Source: Dehalococcoidales bacterium
GTDB taxonomy: Bacteria; Chloroflexota; Dehalococcoidia; Dehalococcoidales; UBA2162
Reading direction: 5' to 3'
NCBI GenBank assembly: GCA_020354275.1
Contig: CP070645.1
Coordinates: 440,554 to 446,080 of the forward strand
Length of the DNA stretch: 5,527 nucleotides
Part shown: positions 1 to 5,482 of the stretch, in pieces
Numbering within the stretch: position 1 is the first letter of the stretch
Layout of the letters: each line of letters opens with the position of its first letter
The notes under the pieces: generated by a model
Told to the model about the DNA's origin: nothing
What the model saw: the letters and a program-made list of their open reading frames with translations, nothing else
The model's database searches: none
Program-made: the position numbers and the translations under genes

Positions 1-37
1 ATATTTTTGTCTTTCTTCCCCCTCTCTGAGACTCATC

Positions 38-1291
38 CTATGTTGAATCGAATCGATTTATCCAGTTCAGAGCCGGGATAAACCGCCACAGGTATCTCCT
101 CGAGGCCAGTAGCGGCCCCAGGGTCTGCAAAAGCGCATGAAAGAAGCCGGCAGCATTCAACTTCCTCAGTTCGGTCTTATACTCAGGCACATCCTTCCCT
201 CTTATCCTGGTCAACCATGAAAACAGCCTGATGTGCGCTTTCTTGAAGAAGAACCCCGGCTGCGAGGCAAGAACCTTGTCAGGACTGATATCCTTGATAT
301 CTATGTATCCCTTTCCGGCAACCCTTTTTAAAATGTCCTCCCCCCGCACCGTTCTTGCTACTATGATTGACGTGCCTTCTGAATCTCCGGCAAATTCCGG
401 TAGCCAGGCGTCACCGCAGGAAATGTCGGCCAGTTCCGCCGAACCGTCGCATCAGAGGAAACACCGCCACGGGCAAAATGCCAGTTTAACGGTGTTAAAC
501 ACCTCAAAGTAAGGAATTGATACGTCTTTACCGCTGTGTAAACGGACAGTCGCCACGCCCGGCCACCCCTCTCCCCGGTAACTGATGGACTTAACGTCTT
601 CTTTATTTATGCCGTTTCTTAAGAGCAGGTAATCGGTGGCCAGAAAACTGTAGGTGTAACCGCAGAATATCCCTATGTGCAAAACAACCCTGTCAGCCAG
701 TTTCTTATTTAGCTGCTCAAATTTGCGTATTCCGTGAATATGGCAGGGTAATCCCACCACAGCATATTTACCATCCGTGTTGAGAATTTCTCTCAGGGCA
801 ATATTGGCCGGCACCGGACAGTACTTGGACCTGGCCGCAGAAATTATTTCGTCTCTGGTCCGGGCGACAAAGGGTGCAGGTTCTAAAGGATTCAGCTCAC
901 TCATTCCGGTCACCAGTGCCCCGTCAATCAACCCCTCTTCAAGAGCAGCGATGAGCAGAGTAGTCACAATACCGCCGGAGGCGCCGCCATACCTCAGATT
1001 CTTTTCAGTGGAATACCCAGAATAGCATTTCGTATAGCAACCAAGCAGGTTGTTAGTCGGCTTTTCCGAGAAAAGCCACATATTCAACTGGTCGAAGTCA
1101 ACCGCGTGTCCCGGACATACCTTCAGACAGACCCCACAATCATTGCACAGTGCCGGGTCCAGTTGCGGAACGTATATGCCCCTTCGGTCATCCCTGGTCA
1201 TCTCAATAATTTCAAGGGGGCATGAAGAGACGCAGGTTCCGCAGCCGTGGCACAGGTCTCTATCGACCACCGACGTAATAGTTTCTTCCAC
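38..1291 (-). CDS. FrhB-family iron-sulfur flavoprotein, probable selenoprotein (in-frame TGA at codon 280)
   Basis: Related to the beta subunit of coenzyme F420 hydrogenase/dehydrogenase, a family that passes electrons between iron-sulfur clusters and a flavin or deazaflavin in the cytoplasm; the actual partner here is unknown. Seen: two 4Fe-4S ferredoxin motifs (Cys14/17/20/24 and Cys49/52/55/59), then the FrhB N-terminal domain (GCY..C at 84-89, YGGASGG at 101-107), then the C-terminal domain (Cys158, GLPCH with Cys183, Cys210, and CPWRC at 273-277). Codon 280 is TGA, followed without another stop by CDGSAELADIS.GDAW and a further ~120 residues to TAG at 38-40. The family pattern is RCxxCxD..AELADIS.GDAW, so the TGA replaces the second Cys: RCFL-U-CD. 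At 417 residues the read-through product has normal family length; stopping at TGA would lose a third of the protein. Start is GTG 1291, two bases after the methyltransferase stop, with GGAAAG upstream. Alternative: a pseudogene caused by a Cys-to-TGA mutation. Confidence 0.82.
426..446 (-). promoter_or_regulatory. SECIS-like hairpin just downstream of the TGA
   Basis: Bacterial selenocysteine insertion needs an mRNA stem-loop directly 3' of UGA, usually with G at the start of the apical loop, which is bound by SelB. Counting bases after UGA, two mutually exclusive hairpins can be drawn. The first pairs bases 6-11 with 16-21 (CGGUUC with GAACUG, one G-U pair) and has loop GGCG. The second pairs bases 10-14 with 22-26 (UCGGC with GCCGA) and has loop GGAACUG. 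Both loops begin with GG. The loops start 12 and 15 bases after UGA, slightly closer than in E. coli fdhF. Folding was done by eye; GC-rich coding sequence can form such stems by chance. Confidence 0.45.
452..454 (-). other. In-frame TGA, probable selenocysteine codon
   Basis: This is the only stop inside an otherwise open 418-codon frame. It sits at the position of the second conserved Cys in the RCxxC motif of FrhB-like proteins, and TGA differs from the Cys codons TGC and TGT by one base. The codon that follows is itself TGC (Cys281), giving an adjacent Sec-Cys pair. TGA also appears as a true terminator in this window (methyltransferase stop, 1294-1296) and TGG is used normally for Trp, so a genetic code with TGA as Trp is unlikely. 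The window contains no selA, selB, selC or selD, so decoding capacity cannot be shown here. Confidence 0.72.
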
Positions 1292-1293
1292 TT

Positions 1294-1941
1294 TCAGTCT
1301 TTCCGTGCCAGGATGAAGGGATGACGCTCACTGGGGATGGCATCTGACTCCCGGTAACCGTGCCCGATGACCGTAGATACCAGGATAGTGAACCCGGCTT
1401 CCTCCAGGATCCTCTCATAATCCTTAAGACCGTAGTTGCTCCAATACATGGTGACCCCGAAGAAATCGTCTTCCGTGTACGGGGCTTCGCTGATACGGGT
1501 CAGCGTTGCCTGAAGATATCCCCCCGGCTTGAGCCAGGCATAAATCCGCCGGATCAATTCGGGGTGTTCCTCACGAGGAATGTGGAAGATAGTATAATAC
1601 GCCACTACAGCATCGAAATGGCAAGGCGGGAACTCGACCGACATGATATCGCCAAGGATGAAGGTTGCCCCTGGCACATTCACCATGGCACGGCTGACCA
1701 TCTCACCGGAGATATCTACACCCGTAACGCAGAACCGTTCGGCCAGTGTTCGTGCGATCGGTACACCAGCCCCACAGCCAATGTCAAGCACAGCAGCTCC
1801 GTCATTCAGCTTATTGGTGAGCAGCGCCAATTCTGGATTGGATTCCGTTTGCCGCGCTTCCTCATAGGCGTCAGCACAGAGGTCATACCCGTGTTGAACA
1901 AGGGCTTTGTAGTCCTGGTTGGGATCATTTGCCGGTCTCAG
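1294..1941 (-). CDS. Class I SAM-dependent methyltransferase (CTG start)
   Basis: A soluble methyltransferase with a Rossmann fold; the substrate cannot be told from sequence. With the start at CTG 1941 the protein has 215 residues. Motif I is LDIGCGAG (52-59), the acidic residue that binds the SAM ribose is in VTGVDIS (Asp76), a GDIM segment (Asp98) would contact the adenine, and the FDAVV and LKPGGYL strands follow. A shorter frame from TTG 1830 leaves out DYKALVQHGYDLCADAYEEA, which resembles the N-terminal helix usual in this family, and that TTG has no ribosome binding site. The longer frame has no ATG, GTG or TTG after the upstream stop at 1966-1968, but CTG 1941 lies six bases after a perfect GAGGAG. 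It ends in TGA two bases before the FrhB-like gene, so the two are almost certainly translated from one mRNA. A methyl transfer step linked to the FrhB-like redox protein is possible but only inferred. Confidence 0.85.
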   Translation of the reverse strand: MRPANDPNQDYKALVQHGYDLCADAYEEARQTESNPELALLTNKLNDGAAVLDIGCGAGVPIARTLAERFCVTGVDISGEMVSRAMVNVPGATFILGDIMSVEFPPCHFDAVVAYYTIFHIPREEHPELIRRIYAWLKPGGYLQATLTRISEAPYTEDDFFGVTMYWSNYGLKDYERILEEAGFTILVSTVIGHGYRESDAIPSERHPFILARKD

Positions 1942-1947
1942 GCGTAA

Positions 1948-1953
1948 CTCCTC
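1948..1953 (-). promoter_or_regulatory. Ribosome binding site that decides the CTG start
   Basis: GAGGAG stands six bases before CTG 1941, ideal spacing, and no ATG, GTG or TTG in the methyltransferase frame lies between it and codon 38. This supports initiation at a CTG, which is rare in bacteria. Confidence 0.6.
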
Positions 1954-1968
1954 GTCTAATATTCCCTA

Positions 1969-2128
1969 CCCGTTATCTGCCGCCAGACAATATAACATAG
2001 ATCAGGCTGGTGGTCTATACATTGGAATGAGTCTATCCAAACACAGAAAAAGCCATTCAGCCAGCCCAGGTTTCTGATATTAGCGCTTTATCTGTCTGAG
2101 ATAGGGTTAATAATCTTCCCGCCTTTCT
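1969..2128. other. Intergenic region between the two leftward units
   Basis: It holds the proposed promoter of the methyltransferase operon and, next to the end of the repeat protein, a weak 5-bp inverted repeat (TATCT/AGATA, 2089-2103) without a T-run. No convincing intrinsic terminator, RNA gene or additional reading frame was seen. Confidence 0.5.
1989..2017 (-). promoter_or_regulatory. Probable sigma-70-type promoter of the methyltransferase/FrhB-like operon
   Basis: On the minus strand a -35-like TAGACC (2012-2017, 4 of 6 matches to TTGACA) and a -10-like TATATT (1989-1994, 5 of 6 matches) are separated by exactly 17 bases. Transcription would begin near 1982, leaving a leader of about 40 bases that contains the GAGGAG site. 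Confidence 0.45.
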
Positions 2129-3124
2129 CTAGTGCCCCTTGAAAGAGAAACAGCACAGTGGCTGGTAGAAGCTCTTAACTGTCATCAAAATGCCCAGTGT
2201 TGCCTGAGGGTTGTTCAACCAGAACCCGTCCGGTGCCTGGAACCCGACCAATCGCTGGATTCCCGCCCTTACCTTATCGTTTTCCAGGCCATATCCCAGC
2301 ATTGACAGTGTTGAAAGTACCTGCCCCGTGGTGATTAATTCAATCAAACTGTCGGGTTGATTGGTGTCACCGGGAAGAAGCATCCTCCATTCATGCCAGG
2401 CGCCGTCAAAAGGGGTGCCCGCTACGGCATAAGGTGACTCGTTGCTTCTATCATACTTAAGGCCATATACACTCAGAATGAATTCGGTTCCGCGCCGGGC
2501 AGCCTGGCTCTGCCGTGTTCTTTCCGTGGCACTCAGTCCCAGCAGGGTATTGCAGGTCGCATGAATACCGCAGGAGGGGTGCGGGTATCCCTCCCCCTGC
2601 TCTCTACATGCCCTGGAACGCGGGCTCAACCAGCTCCCGTCTTCCGCCTGCCAGCCACAGAGCCATTCGTATCCTATGGCGACCCCGGGATGGTCGCCAT
2701 AGCCGGCTCTGCCCAGGGCCATTAACACGGCGTTGGTCTGAACCAGATTGGAATCATCAACACCACACCGGGTTCGTCCCTGGACAAAGGAGCCGTTTTC
2801 TGCCTGGCACTGCAAAAGGTACTCTGTTCCTTTCCTGACAGGTGCATCCTGAGCACTCAGCCCCAGCTCCAGCAGCTTCATCAGCTGGTGTGTGGTGCCG
2901 TTCTCGTAGTCGTATGCTTTGCCGTTCCATGAGCCGTTTTCCAGCTGTTTGCTGAGAATCTCATCAACAAGCTCTTTCCTCAGACTTTCTACCTCGGCAT
3001 CGTCACCGGGTTTTTCCATGAGTTCCCGCAGAACGTAGTACCTGCCCGGCTTTCCCAGCTCCTTTAGCAGCCGGTCGGTCGGGTCTGCTTTCAGTACCCC
3101 CTTCCAATCCTGTTGTAGTACCAT
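2129..3124 (-). CDS. Prenyltransferase/squalene-oxidase repeat protein (alpha/alpha-barrel)
   Basis: A 331-residue protein of the terpenoid-cyclase-like toroid fold. Four QxxxGxW/F motifs are visible: QLENGSW (60-66), QAENGSF (107-113), QAEDGSW (159-165) and QAPDGFW (296-302), each at the end of a helical hairpin. The N-terminus (WKGVLKADPTDRLL, then RYYVLRELMEKPGDD) matches a family common in anaerobic Chloroflexota that databases often label 'nitrogen fixation protein NifH'; it has no P-loop and is not nitrogenase reductase. It also lacks the DxDD acid motif of squalene-hopene cyclases, so a cyclase role is not supported. A cluster of Cys and His (Cys173, His182, Cys185, His188, Cys191) could bind a metal; this is inference. 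No signal peptide or membrane segment, so probably cytoplasmic. ATG 3124 has AAGGAGA eight bases upstream and a good promoter. Function unknown. Confidence 0.88.
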   Translation of the reverse strand: MVLQQDWKGVLKADPTDRLLKELGKPGRYYVLRELMEKPGDDAEVESLRKELVDEILSKQLENGSWNGKAYDYENGTTHQLMKLLELGLSAQDAPVRKGTEYLLQCQAENGSFVQGRTRCGVDDSNLVQTNAVLMALGRAGYGDHPGVAIGYEWLCGWQAEDGSWLSPRSRACREQGEGYPHPSCGIHATCNTLLGLSATERTRQSQAARRGTEFILSVYGLKYDRSNESPYAVAGTPFDGAWHEWRMLLPGDTNQPDSLIELITTGQVLSTLSMLGYGLENDKVRAGIQRLVGFQAPDGFWLNNPQATLGILMTVKSFYQPLCCFSFKGH

Positions 3125-3131
3125 ATAATTT

Positions 3132-3138
3132 TCTCCTT
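3132..3138 (-). promoter_or_regulatory. Strong ribosome binding site of the repeat protein
   Basis: AAGGAGA ends seven to eight bases before ATG 3124. It fixes this start and excludes the overlapping alternative frame that extends to 3233. Confidence 0.7.
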
Positions 3139-3174
3139 ACCAGTTTGCACTGACCACCTAAATACACGAACTGG

Positions 3175-3203
3175 AGTTTAGCTTTCCTAAGGCGTTTTGT
3201 CAA
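3175..3203 (-). promoter_or_regulatory. Promoter of the repeat protein
   Basis: A perfect TTGACA (3198-3203, minus strand) is followed after 17 bases by TAAACT (3175-3180, 4 of 6 matches to TATAAT). The expected start near 3168 gives a leader of about 44 bases carrying the AAGGAGA site. Confidence 0.6.
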
Positions 3204-3220
3204 AATCCCCGACCTGAACA

Positions 3221-3249
3221 TTGACAGGGACACCGCCGGTAATTAATCT
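3221..3249 (+). promoter_or_regulatory. Possible promoter of the rightward 3298-4279 unit
   Basis: A perfect TTGACA (3221-3226) is followed after 17 bases by TAATCT within an AT-rich run (3241-3254). The -10 match is poor (3 of 6), so the exact position is uncertain, but it is the only good -35 element before ATG 3298. Confidence 0.4.
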
Positions 3250-3297
3250 TAATAAGGGGAGACCGTATTCAATGCCCCTCAGCAGGAGTTAAGGCAC

Positions 3298-3771
3298 ATG
3301 GAACAGAAAGCCGAGATGAGCGTTGAACAGGTGGTGTTGCTGATTTTCAAGGCCATCAACCTGTCGCTCACTGAAGTAGAGTATAAACTTGTCGGCATCC
3401 CCAGGCTAGACCTGATGAAGAGGAGAAGATTCGACGAGGTATATAAAACGCTGCTCCTCTATTTATTCCGGCTATCGCTGGAGAAATCATTCCCGGAACA
3501 CTCGGTAGAACTGCTCAAGACATTCGACAGGTACCTCCAGATGTCCTACGAAAACCATCCGGCCACCAGAGAAAAGGTATTGGCCCGGTTGAGCAGCTTC
3601 CGGGAACTTACCAAAATAGAGGAAGAAGACCCGTTTCAGGAGCTGGCTCAACATATAACCGGGGAGTTCCGCCGCCGCGGGAAATCAGCCTACGTAACCA
3701 GGCTGAACAAGAGGATTCACGATCTATATTCCACCTACCTGAACCTGAGTAACGAGATTGAGGTAAGGTAG
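3298..3771 (+). CDS. Hypothetical helical protein
   Basis: I do not recognise the family. The 157-residue product is predicted by eye to be almost entirely alpha-helical and highly charged, with no Cys, signal peptide or long membrane segment. Its sequence includes a basic MKRRRF stretch (40-45) and a second basic FRRRGKS stretch (about 123-129), which could contact nucleic acid or another acidic partner, but no named DNA-binding motif is visible. The start ATG 3298 has AGGAG at 3284-3288, nine bases upstream. It is divergent from the repeat protein and lies 73 bases before the cysteine-cluster gene on the same strand, with no terminator seen between, so co-transcription with that gene is likely. 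Confidence 0.75.
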   Translation: MEQKAEMSVEQVVLLIFKAINLSLTEVEYKLVGIPRLDLMKRRRFDEVYKTLLLYLFRLSLEKSFPEHSVELLKTFDRYLQMSYENHPATREKVLARLSSFRELTKIEEEDPFQELAQHITGEFRRRGKSAYVTRLNKRIHDLYSTYLNLSNEIEVR

Positions 3772-3844
3772 GGCCAACCCCTGAAAACCGGGCAGCCACA
3801 ACTACAGGGCCGGGGATATGACCAGGTAACAGCGAGATTCAAGA

Positions 3845-4279
3845 ATGGATAATACCGGTACTGATAAGTCTATTTCAGAAGAAGCCCCGTCATTTTTCTC
3901 ACTTCACCTTGTCAACGGCAGACAGTACCTGGTTCCTTTCATCTGCCAGCAGTGCGGCAACTGCTGCCGTGTCGCCTTCGACGCCCCCTGCCAGAACCTG
4001 AGAGAACCAAATATGTGCCTTATCTATGACCGCAGACCGCGTGAGTGCCGCACCTTCCCCGTTTCTACCGGCGATATCCTCGCCCAGGTCGTCTGCCTGG
4101 GCTATCATCTCTCGCAGAAAGCCGTTGCCGTACTGGCCGATGGCACTAATTACTGTACCGGACCAGGCAACCTTGACACCTTCCAACCCGTGAAAAGCCT
4201 TGACGATACTGTAACAAAACTAAAAAGGGGGGACCTGCCCCCGGAATTCATAGACAGATTTATAGACCTTAATTCATAA
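3845..4279 (+). CDS. YkgJ-family cysteine-cluster protein (CxxCxxCC)
   Basis: A 144-residue protein of the UPF0153/YkgJ type, annotated as putative zinc or iron-sulfur chelating proteins; the biochemical role of the family is not settled. The signature is CQQCGNCC (Cys34, 37, 40, 41), followed by Cys49, Cys58 in NMCLIYDRRP, Cys68 in RECRTFP, and Cys84. The C.IY..RP..CR.FP part is typical of the family. The N-terminal 30 residues are polar and look unstructured; the C-terminal 50 residues contain no further motif. ATG 3845 has only a weak purine-rich stretch upstream, which fits translation from a shared message with the upstream gene. Stop is TAA 4277-4279; the next gene is convergent. Confidence 0.88.
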   Translation: MDNTGTDKSISEEAPSFFSLHLVNGRQYLVPFICQQCGNCCRVAFDAPCQNLREPNMCLIYDRRPRECRTFPVSTGDILAQVVCLGYHLSQKAVAVLADGTNYCTGPGNLDTFQPVKSLDDTVTKLKRGDLPPEFIDRFIDLNS

Positions 4280-4368
4280 GGTTCTGTTGACCAAACATCC
4301 AGCCTGGTAGTGACCACACCGCCAATCTCTCCTCCACAGTCATATGGACACAATTTGGAACAGAGATT
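4280..4368. other. Intergenic region between convergent genes
   Basis: Both flanking genes end here. I see no clear GC-rich hairpin followed by a T-run on either strand; only short imperfect inverted repeats are present. Confidence 0.4.
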
Positions 4369-4794
4369 CTAACAACACTGAAATGCCTGGATTATTGAGG
4401 TGAGTAGCACCGGTGTAATGATTCCGATGCCAATCCCCAACCACACTCCTGCTGCCTTCTCGCTTTCACCTTGCCGGTAAAAAACGATTGCTAACCAAAT
4501 CGACACTGCTAGTATGAAAGGTATACCCAATCCCCCGATAACGGCCCATATGATGTCATACGATGGAGACACCCAATTACCGACCAAACTGACTATCAAC
4601 ACACCAAAGAAGGCAAATCCAGTGATTATCAGGGTTTTCCAGCCCCCCCAAGCCTGCTTTGATATTCTATCTTGGCTTTTCCTATCGGTTCCTTTTATCT
4701 CTACTTCCTTCTGCCACTCATTATCCCTGCGTTCCTTATATTCCTTCAACCTTCCTTTGAATGCTCTCATTTCTTCCGATTCATTATTATTCAT
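4369..4794 (-). CDS. Small integral membrane protein, three membrane segments
   Basis: A 141-residue protein I cannot assign to a named family. A very polar N-terminus (residues 1-50, rich in Glu, Lys and Arg, probably a helix or coiled coil) is followed by three hydrophobic segments at about 54-74, 81-106 and 115-137, the last rich in Gly and Ile. It ends in QAFQCC. ATG 4794 has a GGGGGGA run nine bases upstream as a possible ribosome binding site. It lies 75 bases downstream of the zinc-ribbon membrane protein on the same strand and may share its promoter. Its last 14 codons closely match a partial gene at the right edge of the window, so it belongs to a local paralogous family. Confidence 0.78.
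   Translation of the reverse strand: MNNNESEEMRAFKGRLKEYKERRDNEWQKEVEIKGTDRKSQDRISKQAWGGWKTLIITGFAFFGVLIVSLVGNWVSPSYDIIWAVIGGLGIPFILAVSIWLAIVFYRQGESEKAAGVWLGIGIGIITPVLLTSIIQAFQCC
4378..4398. repeat. Direct repeat copy 1 (gene 3' end)
   Basis: A 21-base stretch identical to 5492-5512. It encodes SIIQAFQ near the C-terminus of the small membrane protein on the minus strand. It reflects a duplicated coding sequence rather than a mobile-element end. Confidence 0.8.
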
Positions 4795-4869
4795 TGTTAT
4801 TATCCCCCCGTGATACCAGCACCCCTCTATCTTCTTGACAACGCGAATAACCTCAACCCCCGTCTCCTC

Positions 4870-5343
4870 CTACTCCCTGCCCCTTCTGTACGAAAGGAAC
4901 CACGAGAGTATAAATAGCAATCCAACCACCAGAAGCGGCAATAGCCATAGAACTAAACCTAAGGGTAACTCCTGTCTGGCCAGCAGGAACCAGATTATCA
5001 CATACAGGCCTGTAGCCGTCAGCATTGCCCCGCCGACAAGCTCCCATTTCCAGGCTAGGGCTACGCCAACAGGGATAACGACCGTGAGTACTATAAGAGA
5101 ACCCTCCGGCATCCTATACACCCAGTCTACCCATACCCAGGCAAATGGCACCATGAATATGACCACTCCTGCATAGACAACACCCATAATAAACGTAACC
5201 CACCACAGCACCCCGTGCCTACCGGGGCCGGGCACGGCGGTTTCTTCGCCCTCGTGCAACGCTGCACCACAGGACTGGCAGCGCCACCGCCAGCTCAGGT
5301 TCTCCGCCCCGCATTCGGGGCATGCCATTGTTCTCTCAGTCAT
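4870..5343 (-). CDS. Zinc-ribbon protein with four membrane segments
   Basis: An N-terminal zinc ribbon (CPEC at 8-11 and CQSC at 22-25) is joined by a short acidic linker to about four hydrophobic segments (44-68, 82-98, 101-122, 127-150), ending with a basic SYRRGRE tail. The order is that of the common 'zinc ribbon domain-containing' membrane proteins of Chloroflexota and Archaea. The membrane part, with an AWKWELVGGA motif (97-106), resembles small four-helix membrane domains of unknown function. I chose ATG 5343 (157 residues) because AGGA lies six bases upstream and the ribbon then starts near the N-terminus as usual. An in-frame ATG at 5388 would add 15 residues but has no ribosome binding site, and ATG 5328 is also possible. 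Function unknown; a membrane sensor or scaffold is only a guess. Confidence 0.82.
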   Translation of the reverse strand: MTERTMACPECGAENLSWRWRCQSCGAALHEGEETAVPGPGRHGVLWWVTFIMGVVYAGVVIFMVPFAWVWVDWVYRMPEGSLIVLTVVIPVGVALAWKWELVGGAMLTATGLYVIIWFLLARQELPLGLVLWLLPLLVVGLLFILSWFLSYRRGRE

Positions 5344-5408
5344 TTCCATTCCTATTGCTCTACTCAAGCACTTATTGAAACCAGTCATATACAGGTTATT
5401 CGTATAGG

Positions 5409-5438
5409 ATTTTATTGTCCCGAATTCGCCTTTGTCAA
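5409..5438 (-). promoter_or_regulatory. Promoter of the zinc-ribbon membrane protein
   Basis: On the minus strand a perfect TTGACA (5433-5438) and TAAAAT (5409-5414, 5 of 6 matches) are separated by 18 bases. Transcription would begin near 5402, about 60 bases before ATG 5343. Confidence 0.55.
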
Positions 5439-5482
5439 TACTGACGGATGGAACAGACAGAAACCTGGTTAACGGCAGGTAT

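Noticed and set aside
38..349. A separate 103-residue minus-strand gene
   Set aside because: It is in the same frame as the FrhB-like gene. Its GTG is an internal valine codon with no ribosome binding site, and the conserved family sequence runs unbroken from the TGA at 452-454 into it.
452..454. TGA read as tryptophan (alternative genetic code)
   Set aside because: TGG encodes Trp throughout the window, TGA serves as a natural stop at 1294-1296, and no other gene here has an internal TGA. The family has Cys, not Trp, at this position.
1360..1947. A long plus-strand frame (195 codons) opposite the methyltransferase
   Set aside because: It is antisense to a clear methyltransferase with all SAM motifs. 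The translated sequence is rich in Arg, Pro and His without recognisable motifs and looks like a shadow.
2089..2103. TATCT/AGATA inverted repeat as a terminator of the repeat protein gene
   Set aside because: The stem is only five AT-rich pairs and no T-run follows on the minus strand.
2515..2838. Plus-strand 107-codon frame
   Set aside because: It is antisense to the repeat protein within its QW-motif region and has no ribosome binding site or known motif.
3003..3233. A 76-residue minus-strand frame overlapping the start of the repeat protein
   Set aside because: It lies in another frame over well-supported coding sequence and includes the promoter and ribosome binding site of that gene. 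It shows no family-like features.
4378..4398. The 21-base direct repeat as an attachment site or insertion-sequence target
   Set aside because: The repeat lies inside the 3' ends of two similar reading frames in the same phase, and the protein similarity extends beyond it. No integrase, transposase or terminal inverted repeat is present.
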